From Magnaporthiopsis rhizophila (lineage: Eukaryota > Ascomycota > Sordariomycetes > Magnaporthales > Magnaporthaceae): a DNA stretch of 64,000 nucleotides. The translations under genes were made by a program, and so were the position numbers. Position 1 is the first letter of the stretch; the number at the start of each line of letters is the position of its first letter. The stretch lies in contig PYSS01000077.1 in the NCBI GenBank assembly GCA_003049465.1, positions 62,001 to 126,000 of the forward strand. Reading direction: 5' to 3'. Positions 12,056 to 24,045 of this stretch are shown here, piece by piece. The notes under the pieces are model-generated. The model was not told the DNA's origin. It searched no databases and saw only the letters and a list, made by a program, of their open reading frames with translations.

Positions 12056-14221
12056 ATGATACACAACAATGATCTAGGGCCTTCCTCCAGCTCGGAGGAG
12101 GCCGCGATCGCGGGGGACAGTGTCGCTGACCATGACGACAGCACGGCCGAGATCGCGGCCAACGCGCCCCGGTACCGTCGTAAGAGCTCGACCTTTATCG
12201 ATGGCATCCATGATGTGCCCGAGAAAGGGAGCCTGGCGCCTGCCCAGCTCTACAGCACCATGTCTGGCCGGCTCTTCCACTCGGGACGTATCGCCATCGT
12301 GATGGTCGGTCTTCCCGCCCGTGGCAAGACGTACGTCTCCCTGCTTTCCCCACGGTTTCACGTGGATCGCCACGAGACTGACGCATGTACAACAGCCACA
12401 TCTGCGTGTCCATGGCCCGCTACTTGTCATGGTGAGAACAGCCCCAAGATTCCCATCCGGCTCTCGTATGGCTCCACGGGTGTCAAGATGCAAGTACTGA
12501 CTAGTGGTGCGACTACTGCCCAGGCTCGGAGTCAAATCTCGGATCTTCCACCTGGGCGACTACCGGCGCGCCACCGTTGGCCCTGGTGGCTCCGTCCCGG
12601 AGGATTACTTCTTCCCCAATGCCAGCCCAAGATCAGTCATTCTCCGGCAAAAGATCCTCAAAAAGTGCCGGGAGGATATCTACTCGTGGCTCAACCATGA
12701 AAACGGCCAAGTTGCCATCTACGATGCCGTCAACCCTACCTCGAGTGGCCGGCGGTCACTTGCGAAAGAGTTTGCAAAGCACGATATCCAGGTAAGACGG
12801 ACCGCGCAGTGCCCTCGTGTATCCTTTGGACCCTTGGCCGGTTGAGATAAAGGCCGATTCTGATTTTGCTGTACAGACATTGTTTCTAGAGTCGTTTGTC
12901 GATGATGAACGAATCTTGACCGAGAATGCGCGGAATGTCAAGATCTCATCTCCTGATGTAAGTCTACTCGCTCCTAAATCCCTTGGACTGGCATGAACTA
13001 ACCCGACTTTGCAAAGTTCGCGGGAATGGACCCTGATGAGGCCGCCCGCTCGTACCTGCGGCGGATCGACATGAAGATCCCCGTGTTCGAGACGATGCAG
13101 GAGACCGAGCTCAACTACGTCCGGATGATCAACGCGGGCCGCAAGTTCTTCTACAACAATGTGTCCTTTAACTACCTCGCGCACCGCATCGTCTTCTACC
13201 TGACCAACCTGCACATCAAGTCTCGCACCACCTTCTTCGTCCGTGCCGGGACCGGAAGCGAAGAGGACTCGTCCAAGAACGACTGCCCGCTGTCGGAGGA
13301 AGGCGTTGCGTTCGCGGCAAAGATGACGGAAGCCCTCATCAAGCACCGCGAGCAAGAACACGAGCAGCTTGTGGCTCGCGACGGCGGCAAGGCCACGCCC
13401 ATGCGGCCCCTCACCATCTGGACGTCCACGCGGCTACGCACCATTCAGACGGCCCAGTTCCTCGAGGCAAAGGGATACTCGGTCAGGCAGCGTTCGCAGA
13501 TGCGCCAGATCAACCCGGGCGTCTGCGAGAAGATGTCGGCACGCGCCATCCGCGCCTTGTACCCGGACGAGGTCATCAAGCACGAGCAGGACCCCTACCA
13601 CCACCGCTACCCTCGCGCCGAGGTGAGTTCTCGTCGTGTGTACTTCCGCATCTGCTTCTTCGTTTGTGTTCTTTATCTCTAACGCCGTCTCAGTCGTACC
13701 ATGACCTCGCCGTCCGGCTGGAGCCCATCATTCTGGAGCTGGAGCGCGAGCAAAACGACCTGCTCATCATCGCGCACGAGTCGGTGCTGCGGGTGCTGTA
13801 CGCATACCAGATGCATTGTAGCGCCATGGAGATCCCAACGCTCAAGTTCCCGCGCGACGAGATCATCGAGATCATCCCGGCGGCCTACCAGAACGAGGCC
13901 AAGCGGATCCACATCCCCGGCCTGGACCCGCGCATAGTACCGGGGAGCCCCGAGGACATCCGCCTGGCCCAGCGGTGCGGCACTAGCGGCAGCATCCCCG
14001 GCAGCGGGGTCATCGGCGCCCTCTCGCTGCCACCGCCGGAGTTAGATGCGGAAGAGCAGCAGCTGCCGCAACCCCAGTTCGACACGCGCGGCGGGGCTGG
14101 CCAGCACGCGGTGGCGGCGGAGGCATCGCCGTCGGACCCGCCGCCTGTTCAGCGCCCGCCGGCCAAGGTGGTCAACACCTCCGCAGACGCGGTCAAGGAC
14201 AAACTAGCGGACGAGGACTGA
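12056..14221 (+). CDS. 6-phosphofructo-2-kinase/fructose-2,6-bisphosphatase, phosphatase site mutated
   Basis: Six exons: 12056-12330, 12396-12431, 12524-12791, 12877-12957, 13017-13622 and 13694-14221 (597 residues); every junction is GT-AG with matching phase. The N-terminal kinase domain makes fructose-2,6-bisphosphate, the activator of phosphofructokinase-1: Walker A GLPARGKT at residues 85-92, then KSRIFHLGDYRR and NVKISSPD. The C-terminal histidine-phosphatase domain starts at RTTFFVRAG. The canonical RHG motif reads Arg-Ala-Gly, so the phosphorylated nucleophile His is Ala (about residue 297), although the later Glu (NPGVCEKM) and second His (IIAHESVLRVL) are kept. A kinase-only enzyme is inferred, comparable to yeast Pfk26, where this His is Ser. 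The last 80 residues are low-complexity. Confidence 0.93.
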
Positions 14222-16091
14222 GTGGGGTCGTGACTGTGCCGTGTAGGAGATGGACCCCCATATTGATACTGGGCACTCTTGTTTCTTCGCTCCGCTTTGC
14301 ATCCCCAACAAAAACAAGGTAGATTGAGTGCGTTGCTTTTTGTCCTATTTTTTTTTCCCCCCTATTTTTTTTTCTGGACCCCTTGGTAGTCACGCGATAT
14401 GCGCGGACACGACTCCCGTCGTAGTTGGTCAGTCGTCGTTGGGCTGGGTCACGATTCTTTTTTCTTTGCCCCTCTCTGGGCATGTATGTTATTGGGGGAT
14501 CAGATAGATTAGGTAGTATTGCTCTATCTCGTGTGTATTCACTGTGGCCACCACATCCTGGCCAGACTTCCACGTGGAAGACGTTGCAAATCGAAGCTCA
14601 GACCTTTTTGGTGCGCCATCAGGGTGCCGTGACAGTAAGCCGACAGGTAGGTAGTAGAAATTCGGGAATTATTCAGAGGAGAGAGAGATGCGGTCTTCGG
14701 ATGTCATGGATGGCATCGTCCACGTCCTACACCTGCATGTAGTAATCAGTCCACAGGGGTTCTCGCCATCGTGGTGTGGTGGGTCTCGCCTTAGCTTGAC
14801 CCCCCCTGGATTGCAACCCTCAGGATGGTCTGGCCAAGACTGGAACACGGGTCTGGAGGGCGTGATGACAGGGACGGGGCATTTGGATGACGACATTATC
14901 GGCCGGCCGGCTCGAGCAGGTTCCCGTCGTCCTGTTGCCGACAATGAAATTGTTTTTACCCTCTGCCGCACACTTTCAGTATTTCCGTCGTGTACTCGGA
15001 TCTTTTGTTCTGTTATTGATCCCAACATCAAGTTAAGTTTCTGCACACAGGAGATCCCAGGGCTACGACTGGACGGCCAGAGGAGGTTCTGGGCTTCTTC
15101 CACTGCTCGTCCGTGCCAACGTCAAATGAGATGGTCCATTTTGTCTCCGTCTGCATGGGCCTGAGTCCCGACAGGGCGCCACACAGCACGGAAAACAGTC
15201 ACACAGTCAGCCCAAAGAGCACGACCACCGCCAGACCGCAGCCCAAAGTTGCTTCCATGTCCTAGCCGTCACGTCTCCACACGCAAGTGGTGTGGTGGCG
15301 GCAAACCGAATCAGCCCCCGTCCGTGCCAAAACTGGGGGTGCTCACTGCCCCTCGTCGGCACGTCAGACCCCCCCAAACTCCGACAGCGCAGCAGGCGCT
15401 TAGATTCTTGGGTTTCTCGGGCTGGCTCCCTCACCATTTTCCGCGGTGCTCCCTTTTTCCGCGCGTAGAAATTTAAAATAAGTAAAATCAATAACTAAAA
15501 CTGGCGGATTTCCTTTTTTCCTTTCTCCTTCTTGTCTTCTCTACGCACCGCCCTCATCCCATTTTCATCTCCATTTCCTTGCGTTTTGCACGTATTCCCA
15601 GATTGCTTTGCATTTCTTGGCCCTCCGTGCTGCACTTACTGTCGCCCCTTCCCAGTCGGGAAGCCTCGGTTCCCTGGGTTTGCCTGCCGTCGGGTTTGCT
15701 TGAAAAAGCCGTGCACGCTTGACCCTGTCCAAGGCCCCTTCCGACTCTTGTGCAACACAACTGCACTGGACGCTCCTTCCTCCAATTTCCGTCCACGGCC
15801 AACCTTGCCTGCACTTTTTGGGAGGAAGAGCTGAACTGCCCGGTGCCTGTCCGGCCACTTTCTGCCGCCCGCTCGTCTCCATTTCAAGCCCTCCATTTTT
15901 CGTTGGCGCCCAACCACCACACGAGACAGTCACCGACGCAGCCAGCCTGCACTTCAAGTGTACTACCGTTCTATCCACCAGGCCCAGCGAGCGGCCGCGA
16001 CCCAAGGGACGTGAACCCGCCCCGATTCGGTACGAAAGAACCGCACCGCCCTCCACCCAAGCGAAGCGACGAGCCGCCAGTCCCAGCAACA
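14222..16091. other. intergenic plus probable long 5' UTR
   Basis: 1.87 kb between two plus-strand genes. The first part is the 3' UTR of the kinase gene (T-rich around 14335-14375). From about 15500 to 16090 the sequence is pyrimidine-rich and leads into the E2 start codon, consistent with promoter and leader. No additional gene is supportable. Confidence 0.5.
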
Positions 16092-16932
16092 ATGGCACGA
16101 TCCGGGGCCGGCGCCAGACAGCGCCTCATGACGGAGCTGGCGAGCCTGCAGAAGGAGAAGTGGGTGAACTTTGAGGACGACACACCGAATCTGTTCAGGT
16201 GGCGCTTTGCTTTGATGGTTATCAACCCGGACTCGGCCTTCAATGGCGGCTATTTCAGGGTACGTCGGCTGTTGGGTATCCAGTTGTGACATGCTTGCTT
16301 GCTGTCTTTGCTGTCTTTCAACCCAGGTTGCCTGTGAATGTGAACGAATGTAGACCTGGCTAACACGGGTGCGTGCGTTGCCCGCTCGACTCGAACAGGC
16401 TGAGATGTCCTTCACCGAAGACTACCCGTACTCGCCGCCCAAGTTCAAGTTCATGATGCCCATCTACCACCCAAACATCTACCCCGACGGCCAGCTGTGC
16501 ATCTCGATCCTGCACAAGCCCGGCGAGGACCTGATGTCGGGCGAGGAGGCGAGCGAGCGCTGGTCCCCGCTGCAGGGTGTCGAGTCGGTCCTCCGCTCGG
16601 TCCTGCTCCTGCTCGACGACCCGGAGATCAACTCGCCCGCCAACGTGGACGCGAGCGTCCTCTTCCGCGACAAGCGCGACGCTTACAACCAGCGCGCCCG
16701 CGACACGGTCGAGCGGTCCAAGAACCACATCCCCGACGGCTTCATCATGCCGACCAGCTTCGAGGCCGCCCCTCCGCCCAAGGTCGAGGACGACGACGCC
16801 TTCTGGGCCGAGAGCGACGAGGAGGACTTTGACTTTGGCGGCAGCGACACGGACGACGACGCCGAGGCTGAGGCTGAGTTCGAGGAGGGCGAGGGCGAGG
16901 GCGAGGAGGACGATGAGGAGGACGACCCATGA
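16092..16932 (+). CDS. cdc34: ubiquitin-conjugating enzyme E2, Cdc34/UBC3 type
   Basis: Two exons: 16092-16259 and 16399-16932 (233 residues), with a 139-nt phase-0 intron. It accepts ubiquitin from E1 on Cys90 (DGQLCISILH) and passes it to substrates of cullin-RING (SCF) ligases. The HPN motif is at 80-82 and YPYSPPKFKF precedes it. Directly after the active site is the acidic-loop insertion, residues 98-111 (GEDLMSGEEASERW), typical of the Cdc34/Ubc7 class. The tail from about 190 is almost entirely Asp/Glu, typical of Cdc34 and used for cullin docking. The acidic tail separates it from Ubc7. Downstream it converges with the UBA-UIM gene. Confidence 0.93.
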
Positions 16933-18416
16933 GGACCCGGCTGACCGGCAACGCAAGTCCGGCGACAGCTGAGGGCCGTCTCGTCCCCGCCATATTCGAA
17001 CACTGCCCGTGGAGCAGTTAATAGAGCATCTCAGCGGGACGAACCGCATGCGCTGGAAATGCTGCCACGCGACTTTTTTTCATGCTCCTTTTTCTCTCTC
17101 TTTGTTCCTCACGCCTGTTGCGCGTCTTTCAACGTCTTCTGGTTTTTGCTCCTCTTCGTTCCTAACTCCTCTCAGAAAGTCAAGGCAGCAGCACTGTTAT
17201 ATGAATTCTAGGAAAGTTTCATTCGTTGGTTGCACATGGCATAGCGTTGTCGATAAGTCGGCATGAACGGCCGGCGATGGAGAAATACGGCGTTGGAAGA
17301 GGTCGACATATATCGGGACTGTTTTTCCCCCTTCTCGGTCTCAAGCCTCAGCGTCTATTTTCTCACCTATATATCCCAATTCTCTCTGCCGTTTGATGCA
17401 TGGTTCCTCCGTCTTGATGGGCCAAACCGCAGCTTGTCCTCCACAAGGGTGCATTGCCCGTCCCCCATCCCCGTTTGGTACCACATCGCCTTGCCTCCCA
17501 CAAATCTGCAGCCAGGCAGGGTCCGCCGGCCCATTTGCCCAATAGTAGGAGTATGGTGGTATTCAGGATCGAGGCGAAAAGTGCCTTGCGGGTCCCCTTG
17601 TCAAGGCGCCTGGTTGTAAAGGCGCCTGGCCATGAAAGTCCTCGATCCAGCGCCTACCCATCTAGTTCGAATCGACCACCTACCCCGCCGACAAGGCACT
17701 CTCGTCCTCCCAGTTCGAGCCGGGGGGCAGGAACCAAGCCAGTTCGGGTTTCGACGGAGCCGGTCAGGGTAGACACTGCCTACCCCGTCCGCCGCCGGCT
17801 TGCTCATTGAGTGTCTAGTGTGACGCGGCGGTGCTTTGGTGCCTACTTCTCGGCGAGTCCGCGGCAGTCTGGTCTAGCTGCGTTGGGAATACATATGCTA
17901 GCGGAAATCCGCCACGGCGCTTCCGGGCTTGGGGCTAATGCTGCCTGTTGGCGTCCCATGGATGGCGGAGCTTCCCATTCGACGTGGTTTGAATCCACTG
18001 GCTGCCTGGGCTAGGACGTTGGCAAGGGCTGTTGCCGACTTATGCGCAAACAGAAAGACAAAGAAGAGGAAAAAGAAAGGTGAGAGAGACAGGGCCTGTC
18101 TCTCTATATATCAATAGGCCTGTCTCTCCATATATCAATACCTACTCGACACGTTTTGCATCCATTGTGTTGTTTTTCTTACAAACTACATACAACCGCT
18201 ACAATCCGTTGAAATGAGCCTAGGAAAAGAGTATTTGTACAAATGAGGAGGTAGAAACCCACCAAAGAACCAGAAAAGACCAACCCCAATCCAACGTGTA
18301 TTGTACCAATGCAGCAAACCGCTATGTATAGGATGGGGAATCGTTTACTACACCAACATGCCTCGCCCGCTATAATTGCACAGTTTGACCAGATGCATCT
18401 AAACCTTTATAAACCC
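16933..18416. other. convergent intergenic region
   Basis: 1.5 kb between the 3' ends of the E2 gene (+) and the UBA-UIM gene (-). It holds two 3' UTRs and no supportable gene. A 24-bp tandem duplication lies at 18093-18140. Confidence 0.5.
18093..18140 (+). repeat. 24-bp tandem duplication
   Basis: Two adjacent copies of GGCCTGTCTCTCTATATATC followed by AATA, differing at one base (T/C). It lies in the convergent 3' region. Confidence 0.85.
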
Positions 18417-21400
18417 CTATTTTACCCCATCGACCGGAGGCATCCGCGGCTGGTCGACCGGCTCCTTCGTGGCCTCCGATCGTTGGGTCGACGGCGTGTG
18501 GATGCTGGTCGTGTTGGTGCTGCTGCTAGGCGTCAGGTTTGTGTCGACCAGGTGTATCTCCGTCATATCCGTCATCTCCGCCCCTTGGTCCACATACCCC
18601 AGCGAGGTGCCGTTGCTGTTGTTGCTGGGGAATACCTCGGTGCTCGTCGTCCTCACGCCGCCGAGCGGCTGCGATTCCGTTAACGGCGGCTCGTCGAAGG
18701 AGACCAGGGGCTGTTGCTGCTGCTGCTGCTCCTGTCGGCCGGGCTCCTGCACCATCTGATGAAGCTCCTGCGCTAGAGAACGCGCCGGCAACGCAGGCTT
18801 GGACGCTCTTGGAGGACGGTTGTCCTCGGGCGTCTGCTCGATCAGCTCTTGCTTAAAGTAGCGGTTGTCGAACTTAACAAAGGTCCGCAGGGCCGCCGAA
18901 AGCGGAATTGGAGCCGCGTCCATGGCCGCGTCGTTGGCATACACCAGGTATGGCACCTTGCCCTCCGTGGACACCGCTTGCCTGGCTTCCTCCACCGTGG
19001 ATATCTGGAAAAGAACGAAGATGGTTAGTCGATACAGTGCTCTGATATTTAAATCACCTATCAATGAACGGCCACACTGTGTTGTGATCGGAGGGGCCGC
19101 AGCAGGAAAGCCGTAGAGACTCACCGAGACCTTGAGCGGGTTTTCCTCGTCAGTCGCAACATACGAGAACCGCCACCATTGGTCAGAGGGTCGAGAGTCA
19201 TTGTCCATATCGATGAGATCCGGCTCCGCCCGACGCGCCACGTAGATGTCGTTCGCCGTGGCCACGCCCCTGAGATTGTATCGGTGCGTAGGCCTCCATC
19301 CCTCTTCCGGGCAGGGGATGCTGTTTTTCCGGGTGCGTGCACGGATCTCGGTCTCGATGTTGGCCCTCAACTTCGAGTAATCTAAAGTACAGCTTGTGTC
19401 AGGACAGCACACTCTCTTGCCTTATTTGGGGGTCCAAGCGCGGGTCTGGTCAAGGCCTCCTTACCGTCTTTCTTTTTTGTGATGGTCTCGATGATGCCCT
19501 CATGATCCTTCTTGTCACGTTTCCACTGCTCGAGCAGCGCCAGCTCCGTCTCGGTGAACTGGATCTTGCCGTCCATGTAGCCGGGTATGAAGTGAAAGTA
19601 CTCAGGGGTGTCGACTGATTCGAACCACCTGCGCCTCAGAGCAGTGAACCGCAAGTCTTCCTCCCTGGCCACGCGGTCCTCGATGACGGCCCTGCTCATT
19701 GCTATCTTTTCCTTCCATTGCTGGTCCTTCTGGCTCCACCACCTCGACATATCGAATTCGAGGCGATCGATCTCGGCGAGCCTGCGGCGCAGCGACCGAA
19801 TCTCGAGCTGCTGCTCCATCGACTCGTCACGCCGTCCTGCAAGGTAGCGATCTATGTAGAAGGTCTCGGGGATGTCGAGCGGCCGGACCAGCCCGCCCTC
19901 GCCGCCAAAGGTCATGGTCAGCACGTCGGCTATCTCGGTGATGGCTGCGGTTCGAAGGCTCGATTCGTCTTCGCTGGTGCTGTTGACGTCAATCCAAAAG
20001 AGCTCGTCCCAGGCGTCGTAGAGTGTCTCTATTTTCTGGTACTGCGTGGCATTAAGACGCATATCGAGGATGGCGAACCGCTCCGGTGAGTCGTCGGTAG
20101 CGGGACCCGAGGAGCTGAAGGAGAATATTCCGACTTCCCAAAAGAGGCGCGTGAGACTGTCTCGACTGTGGTACTCCCGCAGGAGGTCGAAGAATTTCGA
20201 CTCGGGCACTTCGGAGCCCCATTCGGCCCTTATGAGCTGCAAGCTCGCCAATACGTCCGCCGTACCGTAGCTCCGCTCAGTGAGGTCCAGGAATGCCATC
20301 AGCCGATGGAGTTCCTCGCAAAAGTCGGGCTCTGGGGTTGTCTGCCACTCCATCGCATCCTCCTCCTGTTGGGCCGGCGGCTCCTCCTGGGTCTTGGGCA
20401 GGATGGGTTCGCCCTTCCACCAGAGATTGTTGATGCCGTACGTCGTGGCGGGCGGCCCCGTCTCAAGCAGGAAGTTCCGGATCGCGGGTACCTCGTGGTA
20501 TATGGTGATGAGGGCACCTAGTCGCTGCTGGTCGGTGCCGTCCTTCCGACACCTCAGGAACGCTGGGACACCCGGATCTCGCTTCCTACCCGATGGTCTC
20601 GGATCGGGTCTCTCGCGGATAATGGGCACGACTGCCCATTTGCTCTGGTCGTAGTGGTCTCTAACTGCCGGACCAAAGGAAGGGAGGTGGATGTCGTCGC
20701 CCTGGCTGCCCATCACGCCACTCTCCTGGGGCGGCACCTGGAGGCCCGAGTGCGCGGCGGACTCGGCCAGGGCCCGCTGGAGATCTGCCTCCTCCTGCGC
20801 TCTCGAGTTGGGAGCACCTGGGGAAGTAAGGGGCCTAGTGTCAGCACTTTGCCAACCCGGCCAGGGCGTGATCGGGGTGGGCATGTATATACCAGCTGTT
20901 CCATTCACAGTCCAGTCCACCACCCTGCCAAGAGGCGAGCGGTTATCTGTGCGCGATGGCGGGCGTGACGGTGGGACGCTGCCAGAGGACGGCACACCGT
21001 GGATGACGCCGCCATCGTCGGCGCCTTGGATGGAGAACGTGGGGATGTTTGGGGCATCAGGGAGAGTTCCGTCGCGGTCGGCTAGGAAAGGCAGTTCGGT
21101 CCAGGTATACTGTTCTCGGAACTAAGCAGCGGGCCGGGAGGCGTTAGTTGGGTCACGAAAGGCGGAAACGGGAATAGCCAAGTTGGCCATGGCACGCTCC
21201 ATTCGGCAATTGGGAGCGGGGGTGGGGGTTCAAGGATAGGCGCCGCGACAGAGCTGGGACACACGGGGCCTGGCGTCTTCGTACCTTGCCCTCATCTTCA
21301 TAGAACTCTGCAACAACGGCCTCGGTGTTGTTGTTTTTGGCCTTGAGGGAAAAGGCAAAATGGCCGTCAGCGCCGACTCAAAAGTTCGCGGATGTGGCTC

Positions 21401-21514
21401 CTTTCGGGCAGGGGTAGGACAAACCCTCAAAGCCGAGAGGATCAGGTCTCTGTCGACTTCTTTCCTGAGCCCTGTGAAGTCGCAGACTTGGTCGACGAGA
21501 TCCTCCTCGGACAT
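18417..21514 (-). CDS. UBA-UIM protein with a degenerate USP (pseudo-deubiquitinase) fold
   Basis: Six exons: 21425-21514, 21285-21341, 21121-20893, 20817-19465, 19381-19125 and 19004-18417 (857 residues). Branch sites are clear in introns 2 and 3 (CTAAC, CTGAC). Residues 1-50 resemble a UBA domain (DFTG...LILSALRAKNNNTEAVVAEFY). A ubiquitin-interacting motif, EEADLQRALAES, sits at 134-145. Residues 208-244 (PAFLRCR...ITIYHEVPAIRNFLLE) match the first USP box by pattern but lack the NTCY cysteine. A later ELHRLMAFLDLTERSYG segment resembles the USP25/28 type. The C-terminal block (HRYNLRGV ... QWWRFSYV ... STVEEARQ ... VPYLVYAND) follows the USP His-box order without GHY. The UBA-UIM-USP order is that of USP25/28. 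I infer a ubiquitin-binding, catalytically dead USP; the C-terminal 170 residues are Gln/Ser/Thr-rich. Confidence 0.8.
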
Positions 21515-22499
21515 TTTCGCGTCGGTGCGACGGAAAGGCTCTGGAGCACGGAGGCGGGCCTCGTCCGTGGTCGCGATGCTAGGGACGGCGGACGGCTGGC
21601 GGCGAACGGTGACGGTAGTGAGTGCGACCACCAACTGCAAACGCTTGCGCAAGCTCGATTTCGTCACCCAGAAGATACCAGGGCCCAGGACCAGGGGTTT
21701 GTTGATTTTAGCGGATCCACCTTGCCTTTTTGGGTAGCAAATCCACCAACCCTAGCATAAATGTTTTAAGTCGGTGTTGGGAGCGTGATTGTGCAGGAAA
21801 GGGGCGACCTGTGTTTCCCCACCTGCCTTTTTTTTTTTTTTTTTTTTTGGAACTCAGGTATCTCATACATATATCAGTACCATTTGCAGTCCAAGCAGCC
21901 ACCAGGCATATAGAAGCCTTTGGGATGTAATAGTAGCAACACGGAACAAGGAGTACAAGGCTCGCGGTACGGCTGGTTCATCTTTCCACCGCCAATCCTG
22001 TTGTTCTGTAGCTGCAAGTGAGCACAGAAGATCTCGAGAGGGTTGAAAGTGGAGGCCATAGGGACATGTAGAATCGACGAGACTGCCTAGCCTGCAGGAG
22101 TATTACTCCAACTGCTTCCCACTTGGATGGTCATGGATTTACCCGTGTCCCTAACCTATCATGCATGCGACTTCCAACTCCATGAGTTGAAATTCTAGAG
22201 CCGGCCTTGCCCTGTACGGTGAGACATCTTAATATGCTGTTCTCAATAACGCCTGCAAGTTTGTGGTCGGTGTGGGCAGAAGCAACCTTATGCAGTTGCG
22301 CGCACTGTACAATGCACTACGGTAACCCCGCGCCTGCCAGGAACAGCGAGCTGCTGCGTCATCGTAGCGGGCCACGGCGGGTTTGAGCTCCCCCTCGACT
22401 TGATCAAAGCTCTTGCGACGCCAAATAACGGACGGCAAGCTACGGCAGAAGAAAACATCAACACCAAAAACAAAGCGTCAAACACCAGCTCCCACCAGC
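21515..22499. promoter_or_regulatory. divergent intergenic region
   Basis: 985 bp between the start codons of the UBA-UIM gene (-) and the MAT2B-like gene (+), holding both promoters. A 21-nt T run lies at 21828-21848. No other structure was recognised. Confidence 0.5.
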
Positions 22500-24045
22500 A
22501 TGTCTGACAAGCGCGTGCTGATCACCGGAGCCACTGGCCTTCTCGGCAGGGAGGTTGTCAAGGCCTTCCAGGACAGGAAGGGTTGGGCCGTGACGGGTGC
22601 CGCCTTCTCGCGTGCCGACGGTGTGTCCATTCTCAAGGTCGACTTGGGGAATGAGCAGGAGATCACAAAGGCTCTAGAAAATGTCCGGTAAGTGCGCCGC
22701 TATCCCCGGGAGATGTCCTCTACTGGCCCAGACTGGACATTCACGTCCGATGCTCGCGTCTTTGTTTGGGATACTAATTCGCGAGCTTTTGGCCGAAGCT
22801 AGACCACAGGTTGTGGTGCACTGTAAGTCACCCACATTAGGGACCGCTGGAGGCAGTCTCCCTGAGAGGCCAACCTGAGCCAGACAGGTCTTATTGCTGC
22901 GTCACCTCGTCCACGGATGGAGTGGAGTGATGAGCGGAATTAACAAAGAACCAAAGGTGCTGCCAACCGGTTTCCCGACAAGGTGGACAAGGACCCCGAA
23001 GGTACACGCCGGCTCAACGTGACCGCGACAGAAACCCTGGCACGGCTCTGCGCGGCTGCTGGTGCCGTCCTGATCTACATCTCGACCGACTACGTCTTTC
23101 CCGGCCGGCCTGGCGAGGCGCCCTACGCTGCCGATGCGGCCACAGGCCCCACCAATCTGTATGGCCAGACCAAGCTCGACGGGGAGCGCGCCGTCCTTGA
23201 GGCATACAGCGGCGGCAGCAAGGGAAAGGCGAGGGGCGTGGTGCTCCGCGTCCCCGTGCTGTACGGCCACGCCGAGACGCCGGCCGAGAGCGCCGTCAAC
23301 GTGCTCATGGACGTGCTCTGGCGGGCGCAGGGCGACGAGGCCAAACCCGTCAAGATGGACCATTGGGCGCTGCGATATCCCACAAACACCGAGGATGTCG
23401 GCAGGGTTTGTGCTGGTATGTCTCTCTTTTCTCTTGCGTGTTTCCTTGTCTTGAGTTCACACCCGGCCGATCGCTCTTTGGAATGGCGCCCGCATTTGTA
23501 ATTGTCCCCCACTGGGCTGGATCGCTCCGTCTAGATCTGCACCTGCCTCGGGCATGATGTGCATGTCGATCCCAGCGCGGGCGCGTCTTCGGCCCTCTCC
23601 GTCCCCCCGCCATACCGCCAAAAACGAACATGTTTGTAGATTGTTCCCCAAGTGGGCAGAGCCAAGCAAACATTGAGATTTGAGCCTGGTGGCAAGGGGA
23701 GATGTTAACGTGTAATCTCCACCCCCGCGTCGCATGAGCTATGGAACAGACGTGGCGGAGAAGTATCTTGACGCCGACGATTCGGCCACCTTGCCGAGCG
23801 TGCTGCAGTTCTCGAGCGAGGACAAGCTCACCAAGTACGATATCTGCCAGCTGTTTGGAGAGATCATGGGCCTCAGTGGCGACAAGATCCAGCCCAACAC
23901 AGAGGGCAACGACCCCTCGGCAGCGGTGCAGCGGCCGTACGACTGCCATCTCGGCACTAAAGAGCTCAAAGATCTGGGCATCGACGTTTCAACGCAGGAC
24001 TTCTCGGCATGGTGGAGGCGCGAGGTCAGGGCGTTCCGGAAGTGA
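22500..24045 (+). CDS. NAD(P)-binding protein of the RmlD / MAT2B (extended SDR) family
   Basis: Four exons: 22500-22687, 22803-22822, 22957-23415 and 23750-24045 (320 residues). The second exon is only 20 nt but is needed to keep frame (phases 2 and 1). Rossmann motif GATGLLG is at residues 10-16, STDYVFPG at 112-119, and the catalytic-type Tyr-x-x-x-Lys (YGQTK) at 138-142. The family includes dTDP-4-dehydrorhamnose reductase and the beta (regulatory) subunit of methionine adenosyltransferase. With no rhamnose genes nearby, and fungi commonly holding a single MAT2B-like protein, the latter is my preferred reading but unproven. The 334-nt third intron is long for this window. Confidence 0.85.

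Noticed and set aside
17690..17730. tRNA-like T-arm sequence (AGTTCGAGCC)
   Set aside because: The stem does not pair and no matching acceptor or anticodon arm exists around it.
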